Shown one piece after another: positions 18,329 through 26,337 of a DNA stretch of 64,000 nucleotides. Numbering within the stretch: position 1 is the stretch's first letter; every line of letters starts with the position of its first letter. Origin of the DNA: an uncultured Lachnospiraceae bacterium (GTDB lineage: Bacteria > Bacillota > Clostridia > Lachnospirales > Lachnospiraceae). The position numbers and the translations under genes were made by a program. Where the stretch lies: positions 21,222 through 85,221 of the forward strand of contig CAJUDS010000011.1 of NCBI GenBank assembly GCA_910585345.1. The letters run 5' to 3'. The notes below the pieces were generated by a model. That model made no database searches. It had not been told where the DNA came from and worked only from the letters and a program-made list of their open reading frames with translations.

Positions 18329-19880
18329 TCTTATCATCCTTTCTATTATGAGCCATAATACATTGCATAATCTTTTCCTGTGTTACTTCTTCTTTGCTCA
18401 GCTCTCCTGCGATCTCCCCTTCATTGATCACATAAACCCTGTCGCAGGTTCCGATGATCTCCGGCATTTCGGAAGAAATAACAATGACAGCCTTACCGGC
18501 TTTTGCAAGGTCATTGATAACACAATAGATTTCGTATTTTGCACCTACGTCGATACCACGGGTAGGCTCATCCAGAATCAGTACATCCGGCTGCGTCAGC
18601 ATCCATTTTGCAAGAACAACCTTCTGCTGGTTACCGCCTGATAAGGAACCAACAATCTGTTCGATGGAATTTGCCTTTACATTAATTTTTTTCTTATACT
18701 CTTCTGCAGCTACGATTTCATCATTGCCGTTAATCACGCCGTGCTTGGAAAAGAATTTCGGACGCGCCGCCATTGCCATATTTTCCTTAATGTCATTAAT
18801 CAGTACAAGTCCATATGTTTTACGGTCCTCCGACACATATGCAAGTTTGTTGTTAATGGCATCCTTCACGGTTTTTAAGTGCACTTCTTTGCCGTTAATC
18901 TTTACCGTACCGGAAATTTTCTGCCCATAGCTCTGCCCAAACAGACTCATCGCAAATTCCGTTCTGCCGGCGCCCATCAATCCGGCAAGGCCTACTACCT
19001 CGCCTGCTTTCACGCTGATATTAATATTTTTCAGCATCTGCCGGTTGCCGTCTTCCGGATGAAATACATTCCAGTTACTTACCTCAAAAATCGTATCGCC
19101 AATCGTTACTCCTTCACGGGCCGGATAACGGTTTGTAAGCTCACGGCCAACCATACCCTTGATGATACGGTCCTCCGTAAATTCATCCACGCCTTTGATA
19201 ATCGTCTCAATCGATTTACCATCACGGATCACAGTAACGGCGTCACATACATACTCTATTTCATTCAGTTTATGTGAAATAATAATACAGGTAACGCCCT
19301 GTTTCTTCAGTTCCAGCATGATATCAAGGAGCTTTCTGCTCTCTTCATCATTTAGCGCCGCCGTAGGCTCATCCAGAATCAGAAGTTCCACCTTTTTCGC
19401 CATTGCTTTTGCAATTTCGATTAACTGCTGCTTTCCGACGCCAAGCGTACTTACCTGGACATTTACGTCTTCATGCTCCAGTCCGACTTTTTCAAGCATT
19501 TCCTGTGCATTCTTTCTTGTCTTCGTCCAGTCGATCACTCCTTTGGCGGAAGTCTGTTCATTTCCCAGAAATACATTTTCAGCAACGGAAAGATTTGGAC
19601 TAAGCGCCAGTTCCTGATGGATAATTACGATGCCCTTTGCTTCACTATCCCGCAGGTTGTGAAAGTTGCAGGTTTCACCCTTGTACACGATATCGCCGGA
19701 ATAGGTACCGTGAGGATAGACACCAGATAAAACGTTCATCAGAGTAGATTTGCCGGCTCCGTTCTCGCCGCACAGAGCATGGATCTCTCCACGTTTTACC
19801 TTCAGATTAACATCATCCAATGCTTTAACGCCCGAAAATTCTTTCGTGATATGATTCATTTCCAAGATGTAATCCGACAT
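18321..19880 (-). CDS. gguA: CUT2 sugar ABC transporter ATPase, GguA type
   Basis: A 519-residue double-ATPase protein. N-terminal half: Walker A GENGAGKST near 39, degenerate signature STLGVGKQQLIEIAKA near 146, Walker B LLILDEPTAAL. C-terminal half: SLSGGNQQKVVLAKWM near 411 and VLILDEPTRGID. The second Walker A is degenerate (GLMGAGRTE), normal for XylG/GguA/MmsA. It follows chvE after a terminator-like hairpin, so it is probably expressed less than the binding protein. Confidence 0.94.
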   Translation of the reverse strand: MSDYILEMNHITKEFSGVKALDDVNLKVKRGEIHALCGENGAGKSTLMNVLSGVYPHGTYSGDIVYKGETCNFHNLRDSEAKGIVIIHQELALSPNLSVAENVFLGNEQTSAKGVIDWTKTRKNAQEMLEKVGLEHEDVNVQVSTLGVGKQQLIEIAKAMAKKVELLILDEPTAALNDEESRKLLDIMLELKKQGVTCIIISHKLNEIEYVCDAVTVIRDGKSIETIIKGVDEFTEDRIIKGMVGRELTNRYPAREGVTIGDTIFEVSNWNVFHPEDGNRQMLKNINISVKAGEVVGLAGLMGAGRTEFAMSLFGQSYGQKISGTVKINGKEVHLKTVKDAINNKLAYVSEDRKTYGLVLINDIKENMAMAARPKFFSKHGVINGNDEIVAAEEYKKKINVKANSIEQIVGSLSGGNQQKVVLAKWMLTQPDVLILDEPTRGIDVGAKYEIYCVINDLAKAGKAVIVISSEMPEIIGTCDRVYVINEGEIAGELSKEEVTQEKIMQCIMAHNRKDDKNE

Positions 19881-19922
19881 TTTCTCAGCTCCTTTTCTTT
19901 AATTTCTTATCTTATGATAGCA

Positions 19923-19971
19923 GAATCCCTTCGGGATTCAAAAAGGGTGGCAGCTTTTCTGCCGCCACCCT
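19923..19971 (-). terminator. Intercistronic terminator/attenuator between chvE and gguA
   Basis: On the minus strand AGGGTGGC(A/G)GC-type arms (about 19945-19971) close over an AAAA-containing loop and are followed by TTTTT; a second perfect hairpin GAATCCC-GAA-GGGATTC (19923-19939) follows at once. This is the common layout that keeps binding-protein mRNA above permease mRNA. Confidence 0.8.
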
Positions 19972-19993
19972 ATTCATAACACTTTTCTTTTCA

Positions 19994-21157
19994 TTACTCA
20001 GCTAACTGCTCTTCTGTGTAATAACCGCCGTCTACGATAAGTTCTTTGTAGTTGTCCTTATCAACTGCTACAGGTGTGCACAGATAAGAAGGAACAACGA
20101 TTACATTGTTGTTATACTGCTCTGTGTCATTGATTTCCGGCTCTTTGCCTTCCAGAACTGCCTGTACCATTGTTACACATTTCTCAGCAAGGAGACGAGT
20201 ATCTTTGTAAATAGACATTGTCTGTGTACCGGCAATGATATTCTTTGTAGCCATCAGCTCTGCATCCTGTCCTGTAATCAAAGGCCAGTTGTCAGCCGTG
20301 TAGCCTGCACCTTCCAGAGCTGCCTTGCATCCATATGCAAAACCGTCAAATGCTGTTGCGCAGATATCCAGATCTTCATCAGCATAGAAACCTGTTAAAT
20401 AGTTCTCGCAGTTCTGCTGTGCTGTTTCCTGAGACCATCTCAGAATACAGGTATCGTCAAAAGATGTTCTGCCGGATTTGCAAACCAGTGTGCCGTTATC
20501 AAGATACGGCTGAAGAACTTCCATCAGACCTGCATAAAGCATATGTGCATTGTTGTCGTCAGGAGATCCCATGAAGAACTCAATTGTGTAAGGCTCTGTA
20601 GCGTTTGCCAGGTCTTTTTTCTCTTCGATATATTTACCGATTGCCGTACCAACACCCTTGTTATCAAATGTTGCGTAATAGGAAACAGCGTCTGTATCCA
20701 TCAGCAGACGGTCGTATGCGATAATCGGAATGCCTGCTTCTTTTGCCTGTGCTTCTACATTTACCAATGCGGAAGAGTCAATCGAAGCGATAACAAGGCA
20801 GTTTACGCCGCTGGCAATCATGTTCTCAATCTGGGAAACCTGAGCCTGTACATCATCCTCAGCATACTGAAGATCTACTTCATAACCAAGACTTTCCAAC
20901 TGCGCTTTCATGTTAGCGCCGTCGTTGATCCATCTTTCGGAAGACTGTGTAGGCATTGCTACGCCCACTTTCTTGCCGTTTGCTTCTGCCGCCGGAGCTT
21001 CTGCTTCTGCCTCGCCTGCATCTGCCGCCGGAGCTTCCGCTTCTGCTTCGCCTGCACCATCTGCCGGAGCAGTTGTCTCTGCCTGTCCGCCGCAGCCAAC
21101 CAGCAGGGTCGCTACCATTGCTACGCTGAGCAATGCGCTTAAAACTTTCTTTTTCAT
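19994..21157 (-). CDS. chvE: ChvE-type sugar-binding lipoprotein
   Basis: A 387-residue periplasmic-binding-protein homologue. A lipoprotein signal ends in VGC (Cys 22). After it comes an Ala/Glu/Pro linker (about 25-60) with a duplicated 12-residue unit, then the ChvE fold: GVAMPTQSSERWINDG, SIDSSAL, YDRLLMDTDAVSYY, FFMGSPDDNNAH, GQDAEL. ChvE-like proteins bind arabinose, galactose, glucose or xylose; the araR/ara context favours arabinose. The signal peptide is nearly the same as that of the lipoprotein at 27.9 kb though the codons differ. Strong promoter 210 bases upstream. Confidence 0.93.
   Translation of the reverse strand: MKKKVLSALLSVAMVATLLVGCGGQAETTAPADGAGEAEAEAPAADAGEAEAEAPAAEANGKKVGVAMPTQSSERWINDGANMKAQLESLGYEVDLQYAEDDVQAQVSQIENMIASGVNCLVIASIDSSALVNVEAQAKEAGIPIIAYDRLLMDTDAVSYYATFDNKGVGTAIGKYIEEKKDLANATEPYTIEFFMGSPDDNNAHMLYAGLMEVLQPYLDNGTLVCKSGRTSFDDTCILRWSQETAQQNCENYLTGFYADEDLDICATAFDGFAYGCKAALEGAGYTADNWPLITGQDAELMATKNIIAGTQTMSIYKDTRLLAEKCVTMVQAVLEGKEPEINDTEQYNNNVIVVPSYLCTPVAVDKDNYKELIVDGGYYTEEQLAE
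20985..21056. repeat. 36-base tandem duplication in the chvE linker
   Basis: Two adjacent 36-base units (20985-21020 and 21021-21056) differ at about two positions. They encode the duplicated Glu/Ala/Pro linker between lipid anchor and sugar-binding domain and stay in frame. Confidence 0.8.
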
Positions 21158-21193
21158 GTTTTTTCCTCCCTAAATGATAAAATTTTGAAAAAG

Positions 21194-21222
21194 TTGTATT
21201 TACAAATCATACAAGTTGTATG
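21194..21222. promoter_or_regulatory. Two AraR-like palindromes in the chvE leader
   Basis: CATACAAGTTGTATG at 21208-21222 is a perfect palindrome around one base, and TTGTA-TT-TACAA lies at 21194-21205. Both resemble the TTGTAC/GTACAA half-sites of Bacillus AraR boxes. They lie about 40-60 bases before the chvE start, within the transcribed leader, and may act with the upstream site at 21438. Confidence 0.55.
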
Positions 21223-21372
21223 AAATTGTACATTTTAATCATTTTTTAAAACACTCTGTCATATCTGGCAAACGCCGTATTATGCGCTTTGTATATATTT
21301 GTTATTTTTTGGACAATGAATTAGTCATATTCGATATCCCGATTCGACAATTTGTCCGCCGCCGATATAAGT

Positions 21373-21401
21373 ATCATATAGCAGTTATTTATATTTGTCA
21401 A
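21373..21401 (-). promoter_or_regulatory. Strong chvE promoter
   Basis: TTGACA (21396-21401), 17 bases, TATGAT (21373-21378) on the minus strand. Transcription would start near 21366, giving a leader of about 209 bases before chvE. Confidence 0.82.
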
Positions 21402-21437
21402 CACTTTTTCGGAAACAATGTGTACATTTTGCACAAC

Positions 21438-21451
21438 TTGTACATGTACAA
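21438..21451. promoter_or_regulatory. AraR-like palindrome upstream of the chvE promoter
   Basis: TTGTACATGTACAA is a perfect 14-base palindrome centred about 78 bases before the predicted transcription start. It is close to the TTGTAC-GTACAA core of AraR boxes with one extra central base pair. The rest of the 21158-21505 gap holds the promoter and AT-rich leader; no gene is seen there. Confidence 0.55.
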
Positions 21452-21505
21452 CTTGTCCGTTATCTATATATGTGAACCACTCTGCAACCTGTATACTATA
21501 TATAG

Positions 21506-21862
21506 TTACTCCCGCCGCTCCGCGTTTTCCTCTATTGCCGCCTGCTCTTGTGCGCCTTCCTCTTTCTGCAGCCCTTCCGCGCGCTCCTCTTCCTCTCCCG
21601 CATCCATCTCGCCGCCCACATACTTACCCTGTAAGAGGCTTCTGCCCGCAAACAGCATCATCAAAATACCAATCACTGCAAAGGCAGCCATAAATACACC
21701 GAGAAAATACTTATCCCTTCCTTCTCCGTTTACAACGCCTTCGATCAGAGAATACGATGTATATAACAGATACGCCCCTACCAACAGCCTCGCTGTCAGA
21801 TTAAATTTTGTCAAAAGAAATCTGCTGGGGATTTTTTCTTTTTTATTTGTTTTGTTCGTCAT
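21506..21862 (-). CDS. Small two-helix membrane protein beside YtfQ-like genes
   Basis: A 118-residue unrecognised protein: a basic N-terminus, two hydrophobic helices at about 23-38 and 53-73, and a strongly acidic Glu/Ala tail from about 85. ATG 21862 has GGAGG upstream and overlaps the upstream binding-protein gene by 20 bases, so translation is likely coupled. The context suggests a partner of the sugar-binding proteins, perhaps a membrane adaptor. No enzymatic motif is present. Confidence 0.7.
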   Translation of the reverse strand: MTNKTNKKEKIPSRFLLTKFNLTARLLVGAYLLYTSYSLIEGVVNGEGRDKYFLGVFMAAFAVIGILMMLFAGRSLLQGKYVGGEMDAGEEEERAEGLQKEEGAQEQAAIEENAERRE

Positions 21863-22943
21863 AACCAGTCTCCTCCCATATCGCTTCCGTAATTGCCTGC
21901 GCATATTCGTTTCCCACTCCCGGCGCGGTGAATACCCTGTTATTGATCAAAACAGGTTCTTCATAACTTTCTCCTTTCATCAGTCCCCTGATAACTTCCT
22001 CCACAGCATTCGCCTGGAACGGTGTATATTCCGTACCGCAGTGAATCTTCCCGTCCATTGTCTGCTGCATACCTGCCGCTTCGGTACCGAAAGCAATCAT
22101 AATCACATCGCCGTCAACGCCATATGTAATACCCGCTGCATCCATAGCGTCCATAGCTCCAAACGCTTCCTCATCATTCTGGCAGATCACTGTTTGAAAT
22201 TTCCCATGGGAGAGCCGGATCAGATCTTCCATCGCTTTCCGTCCCCCTTCCCGGGTCGCGTCCCCCGTCAGTGACTGTACAATCTTCCATTCCTCATGTT
22301 GTGAGAGGATTTGCCGGAATCCCTGCATAAATCCGGCCGGCATGGAAGCATTTTCTATCACAACAATGTCCATTTCCCTGCCGTTGCTGTATCCGGCCAG
22401 CCAGTTACCCACCGCTATCCCTTCACTTTCCGTATCGTTTCCTATCCAGGCATCATACAGGGAAGCATCTGCGTCCGTCTCATGTTCCACAAGAATTACG
22501 GGTACGCCCGTATGCTGCGCCTCTTTCAGAACCTCTTCCCATCCTTCCGGCACAATCGGCGCCGCCACGATATAATCCAGCTGCTGCGCAATCCAGCCCC
22601 GCACTGTTTCCAACTGCAGCATACTGTCGTTTCCACAGTCAGCTACTGTCAATTGATAACCGTTTTCTTCCCTGAAAACATCCTGATAGTTTTGTATATT
22701 GGCTTTGTGCCATGCGGATACCCCGCCGGCCGCATAGCCAATTGTAAAAACATCCCTGCTGGTCACAGACGCCTCAGAATCATCCGCTCCTTTATCAACG
22801 GTTTCCGTTTCCTCCTGTTCAACAGTTTCCGCACCCGGCACATTTGCCGGCACACTGTTCTGCCTTCCTGCGCTGCTGCAGCCCGAAACTGCCGCCGCTG
22901 CCGCCAAAGCGGCACACAACAGCGACCATTTCCATTTCCGCAT
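21843..22943 (-). CDS. YtfQ-like sugar-binding lipoprotein
   Basis: A 366-residue binding protein. A signal peptide with lipobox (VSGC, Cys at about 21) is followed by an acidic linker and a Peripla_BP_4 fold similar to YtfQ: TIGYAAGGVSAWHKANIQNY, VAAPIVPEGWEEVLKEAQHTGVPVILVEH, GDATREGGRKAMEDL. It diverges from YtfQ more than its neighbour at 23.1 kb does. I set the start at 22943 with GGGGAGG upstream. No permease is in the immediate operon downstream, so it works with the CUT2 permeases at 24.2-26.3 kb or has a sensory role. Confidence 0.82.
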   Translation of the reverse strand: MRKWKWSLLCAALAAAAAVSGCSSAGRQNSVPANVPGAETVEQEETETVDKGADDSEASVTSRDVFTIGYAAGGVSAWHKANIQNYQDVFREENGYQLTVADCGNDSMLQLETVRGWIAQQLDYIVAAPIVPEGWEEVLKEAQHTGVPVILVEHETDADASLYDAWIGNDTESEGIAVGNWLAGYSNGREMDIVVIENASMPAGFMQGFRQILSQHEEWKIVQSLTGDATREGGRKAMEDLIRLSHGKFQTVICQNDEEAFGAMDAMDAAGITYGVDGDVIMIAFGTEAAGMQQTMDGKIHCGTEYTPFQANAVEEVIRGLMKGESYEEPVLINNRVFTAPGVGNEYAQAITEAIWEETGYDEQNK

Positions 22944-22986
22944 TTTTATATCCTCCCCGTTATTGTTTCTGCCGCTCCTATTCATC

Positions 22987-23022
22987 AGGAAACGTCATAA
23001 GTTTTTCCTTATGACGTTTCCT
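22987..23022. repeat. Perfect hairpin, GGAAACG repeat type
   Basis: AGGAAACGTCATAAG and CTTATGACGTTTCCT, 15-base perfect arms with a six-base loop, between two binding-protein genes. Its outer GGAAACG/CGTTTCC ends match the hairpin at 63476-63515. No T-run follows on the minus strand. Confidence 0.85.
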
Positions 23023-23050
23023 ATAGCTTACCTGTCATCAGCGATTTCCG

Positions 23051-24124
23051 TCAATGGAAATTTTCTCCGCCCACATGACGCACAACGGTCACCGGATATA
23101 CTTTTCCATCGACAGTTACTGATTTCACCGTATCGTCATGGGTGTACATTCCCTCTTCCACATAATAAAACTTATCTGGTACGCCGCCTTCTTCCAGCAT
23201 TTCTATAATCGTTCTCACCCGGGGGCCGTGGAGAGGATTACACTCTGCGATACACCGTATTTTACCGTCTTTTACATGCTGCATGGCTTCCTGATTGACA
23301 CCGTCAAAAGAAATCACCATAATCTCTCCGTGCGTAATATGGGAACCCACCCGTTTTCCCGCTGTCTCAATGGCGTCAATCGCGCCCAGCGCCTCATTGT
23401 CATTTTCACAGTAAACGACGTTAATATTATTATACTTTTTTAAAAGAGATTCCATGACTTCTCTGCCCTTAGCCCTCGTAAAATCTCCGGGTACTGCCTC
23501 CAGAAGATTCCAGCCATTGCTCCTGGACGCATCCGCAAGCCCTTTTGTACGTCCAATCTGCGCAGAAGCCCCAATCGTGCCTTGTATATTGACAATATTG
23601 ATTTCTTCCGGCGGTATGTCATGGATTTGCGTATACTGATTGAGCCATTCTGCCGCCCGTCTACCCTCAAGTTCAAAATCTGAACCGACCCAGCACACAA
23701 ACAGACTTTCGTCGGATACATTCACCATACGGTCGACAATGATAACAGGAATGCCCGCGTCTTTTGCCTCCTGCAGCACGGTATCCCATCCTGTTTCCGT
23801 CACCGGCGCCAGCACAATATAATCTACTTCCTGCTGAATAAATGTGCGGATCGCCATAATTTGATTGGCCTGCTTTTGCTGCCCGTCTTCAAAAATAAGC
23901 TTATAACCGTTTTCTTCCGTAAATGTAGCGCGCATAGACTCAGAATTTGCGCTTCTCCAGTCAGATTCCGCACCAAGTTGGGAAAACCCTACTACGATGC
24001 TTTCTTCTGTCACGGTCTCTTCCTCCTCTTTATCCGCCGTCTGCGGACTTTCTCTGCCAAGGAAGATAAATATACATAAAATGATAACGACAACTGCCAC
24101 CCAAAATTTTTTTCTAGCCATCAT
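23051..24124 (-). CDS. Membrane-anchored YtfQ-like sugar-binding protein (candidate co-sensor)
   Basis: A 357-residue protein very like E. coli YtfQ in its motifs: VVGFSQLGAESDWRSAN, EDGQQKQANQI, APVTETGWDTVLQEAKDAGIPVI, GDFTRAKGREVMESLLKKY. Unlike the two neighbouring binding proteins it has no lipobox: the N-terminal hydrophobic helix (about 8-22) has Cys 17 in a wrong setting, so it is likely an uncleaved anchor. XylFII, the membrane-anchored partner of sensor kinase LytS in Clostridium, has this layout, and a LytS/YesM-type kinase is nearby. No Shine-Dalgarno is visible; an extended -10 abuts the ATG. Confidence 0.82.
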   Translation of the reverse strand: MMARKKFWVAVVVIILCIFIFLGRESPQTADKEEEETVTEESIVVGFSQLGAESDWRSANSESMRATFTEENGYKLIFEDGQQKQANQIMAIRTFIQQEVDYIVLAPVTETGWDTVLQEAKDAGIPVIIVDRMVNVSDESLFVCWVGSDFELEGRRAAEWLNQYTQIHDIPPEEINIVNIQGTIGASAQIGRTKGLADASRSNGWNLLEAVPGDFTRAKGREVMESLLKKYNNINVVYCENDNEALGAIDAIETAGKRVGSHITHGEIMVISFDGVNQEAMQHVKDGKIRCIAECNPLHGPRVRTIIEMLEEGGVPDKFYYVEEGMYTHDDTVKSVTVDGKVYPVTVVRHVGGENFH

Positions 24125-24130
24125 ATTTTT

Positions 24131-24139
24131 ATTATACCA
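24131..24139 (-). promoter_or_regulatory. Extended -10 element abutting the anchored binding-protein gene
   Basis: TGGTATAAT on the minus strand, with TATAAT at 24131-24136, ends seven bases before the ATG at 24124. If used, the mRNA would be leaderless. No -35 is seen. Confidence 0.4.
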
Positions 24140-24143
24140 AAAA

Positions 24144-24177
24144 TAAAAAAGAGCAGCCAGCTTTTTGTGACTGCTCC
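24144..24177 (-). terminator. Terminator after the CUT2 permease genes
   Basis: GAGCAGTCA and TGGCTGCTC pair (one G-U) over an eight-base loop and T6ATTTTT follows on the minus strand. It separates the transporter operon from the anchored binding-protein gene. Confidence 0.85.
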
Positions 24178-24191
24178 TTCATTTTTCTTAC

Positions 24192-25244
24192 TTATTTGTT
24201 TAAAGCTCTTTTTTTCCGTGCCATAATCACACTCTGTATCACCAGGAACAGACAGAGCATTGCTGCAACTGTAATCCCTGTCCACCAGGCCTCGTCAAGT
24301 CCTGCGGACGAAACGATATTCTGAATGGTACTGAGAGAAAGCACTCCGAAAAAGGAACCGATAATGTTACCTACGCCGCCTGTCAGCATGGTGCCGCCGA
24401 TAATGGAAGAAGCAATGGCGTTCATCTCCATACCAGAGGCATGAGAGGCGGAACCGGAACCTACATGAAGGAAATATACAAAACCGCCGATTCCCGCCAG
24501 AAAACTGCACAACATATGGGAGGCGAATTTCGTACGCTTTACATTGATACCCAGCATTAACGCACTCTGGTTATTTCCGCCTACCGCATAAAATGCACGC
24601 CCCATCTTTGTCCATCGCAAAAGACAGAAGAGAATTAAAACGACCAGCAGAGCTACCACAACGCCGATTTCAATATAAGCGGGTACATATTTCCCCAGCT
24701 TGTTAACGGAACCGAGACCGGGAATTCGAATACGTGTGTCTTTCAGCGCAACAAACGCCTCGTTCTCCACATTGAACGGATTGGTATTCACGATCGTCGT
24801 CATACCACGGGCAAAGAACATACCGGCCAGCGATACAATAAAAGGCTGGATCTCCAAATAAGCAACAAGGAAACCCTGTACCAGTCCGAATGCAATCCCA
24901 ATGCCGACAGCAATTAAAATCGCGCCAAACACATTGCCGCCTTTAAAATCCAGATATACGGCGCAGCACATACTGACCAGAGCCGCCACACCGCCTACCG
25001 AAATATCAATGCCGCCTGTAATCATTACAAGACTCATGCCGCAGGCAGTGATAATCAGCGCTGCATTGGCATTAAGAATATTCATAAAAGTCTGCGGCTT
25101 CAGAAAGCCTTTTCCTTGAAACACGATCGCCCCGATATACATCACGAAAAATACTACGATTGTAATTGTCAGCAGCAGATTGGTATCCGTCATGTTTTTA
25201 AACTTTGCACCAAGGCTGCTGCCTGCAGATGTTTTATTTGCCAT
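24192..25244 (-). CDS. CUT2 sugar ABC permease (YjfF/YtfT-like), second of two
   Basis: A 350-residue BPD_transp_2 permease with nine to ten helices and the ITGGIDISVGGVAALVSM and GNNQSALMLGI blocks. ATG 25244 has AAGGAGG upstream and follows the previous stop with a single intervening base. It forms the membrane channel with the preceding permease. Confidence 0.9.
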   Translation of the reverse strand: MANKTSAGSSLGAKFKNMTDTNLLLTITIVVFFVMYIGAIVFQGKGFLKPQTFMNILNANAALIITACGMSLVMITGGIDISVGGVAALVSMCCAVYLDFKGGNVFGAILIAVGIGIAFGLVQGFLVAYLEIQPFIVSLAGMFFARGMTTIVNTNPFNVENEAFVALKDTRIRIPGLGSVNKLGKYVPAYIEIGVVVALLVVLILFCLLRWTKMGRAFYAVGGNNQSALMLGINVKRTKFASHMLCSFLAGIGGFVYFLHVGSGSASHASGMEMNAIASSIIGGTMLTGGVGNIIGSFFGVLSLSTIQNIVSSAGLDEAWWTGITVAAMLCLFLVIQSVIMARKKRALNK

Positions 25245-25245
25245 A

Positions 25246-26337
25246 TTAAGCGACCTCCTTTGCACCGGATTTTCTGAGCTGTTTCCACCATCTGGACAAA
25301 CTGTCCCGTACAACCGGCGCGCTCAAAACTACCAAGGCGATTACAACTACTGCCTTATAAGCCGGAAGAGCATCTGACTGTACATTAAATTTGTACAATG
25401 TCGTTGTCAGGAACTGAATTACATAGGCGCCAAGGATGGAAGCCGTCATGTTAAATTTACCGCCGCCCAGAGAATTGCCGCCCAGCGCTACTGCCAGAAT
25501 CGCATCCATTTCAATATCTTTCGCAATAACGGAATAATTAATGGAAGAGAGACGGCTTACTTTGATAAAGCCGGCAACTGCAACACACACGCCCAAAATG
25601 ACAAATGACAGCAGCTTAATCATTTCCGGATTCAAACCGTTCAATCTGGAAGAACTCTCATTGATACCTACGGACTGGATATACAGTCTCAGTGTTGTCA
25701 CTTTCAATACAATCCCAATTACAACCACACAGGCCAGTGCAATGAAGAACGGAGTGGGAATTGGAATACCCGGTATAAATCCGCCATAATAACCAAACGA
25801 AGGCTCGCTGACGATAGGAAGCTCATTGTTGTTGATCCAGGCTGCGATCGAACGTCCTGCCGTAAAGAGAATCAATGTCGCTACCATCGGCTGAATCCTG
25901 AAATATGCCACCAGCGCGCCGTTAAATGCGCCAAACAGCATGGAAACCACACATGCTACCAAAAATGCCACAATAATAGGAGCCTGCAGCGTTTCCGGTC
26001 TTGAGTTGGTACCGCAGAGTACACGCAGCACCACACTGCCCGCAATCGCCATGGTAGCGCCCACACTGATATCCTGCCCGCCGGAAGCCGCCGTAACAAA
26101 CGTCATTCCGATCGCCAGAATTGCCAGTTCCGAACCATAGTCAAGAATCGTCATCAGGTAACCGGAAAGCACCGGATCACCCGCACTGTTATAACCTAAC
26201 GTAATTTTATAAAATGAAGGGTCGGCAATCAGGTTAAAAATTGCCAACAGCAGCAGAGCTGCTATAGGGATAAAGATCTGTTTTCTAACCAGATTTGCAA
26301 AAAATCCCGACTTGTTATTTGCTTTCTGCATACTCAT
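25246..26337 (-). CDS. CUT2 sugar ABC permease (YtfT-like), first of two
   Basis: A 363-residue ribose-type permease: TAASGGQDISVGATMAIAG near 65, SVGINESSSRLNGLN near 215, ALGGNSLGGGKFNM near 290. Its ATG overlaps the ATPase stop by four bases (26334-26337). The two-permease arrangement matches E. coli ytfT-yjfF. Confidence 0.9.
   Translation of the reverse strand: MSMQKANNKSGFFANLVRKQIFIPIAALLLLAIFNLIADPSFYKITLGYNSAGDPVLSGYLMTILDYGSELAILAIGMTFVTAASGGQDISVGATMAIAGSVVLRVLCGTNSRPETLQAPIIVAFLVACVVSMLFGAFNGALVAYFRIQPMVATLILFTAGRSIAAWINNNELPIVSEPSFGYYGGFIPGIPIPTPFFIALACVVVIGIVLKVTTLRLYIQSVGINESSSRLNGLNPEMIKLLSFVILGVCVAVAGFIKVSRLSSINYSVIAKDIEMDAILAVALGGNSLGGGKFNMTASILGAYVIQFLTTTLYKFNVQSDALPAYKAVVVIALVVLSAPVVRDSLSRWWKQLRKSGAKEVA

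Noticed and set aside
21216..22274. Long plus-strand ORF of 352 codons
   Set aside because: It runs antisense to two genes with signal peptide, ribosome sites and family motifs; its own translation is Cys/His/Ser-rich with no family match.
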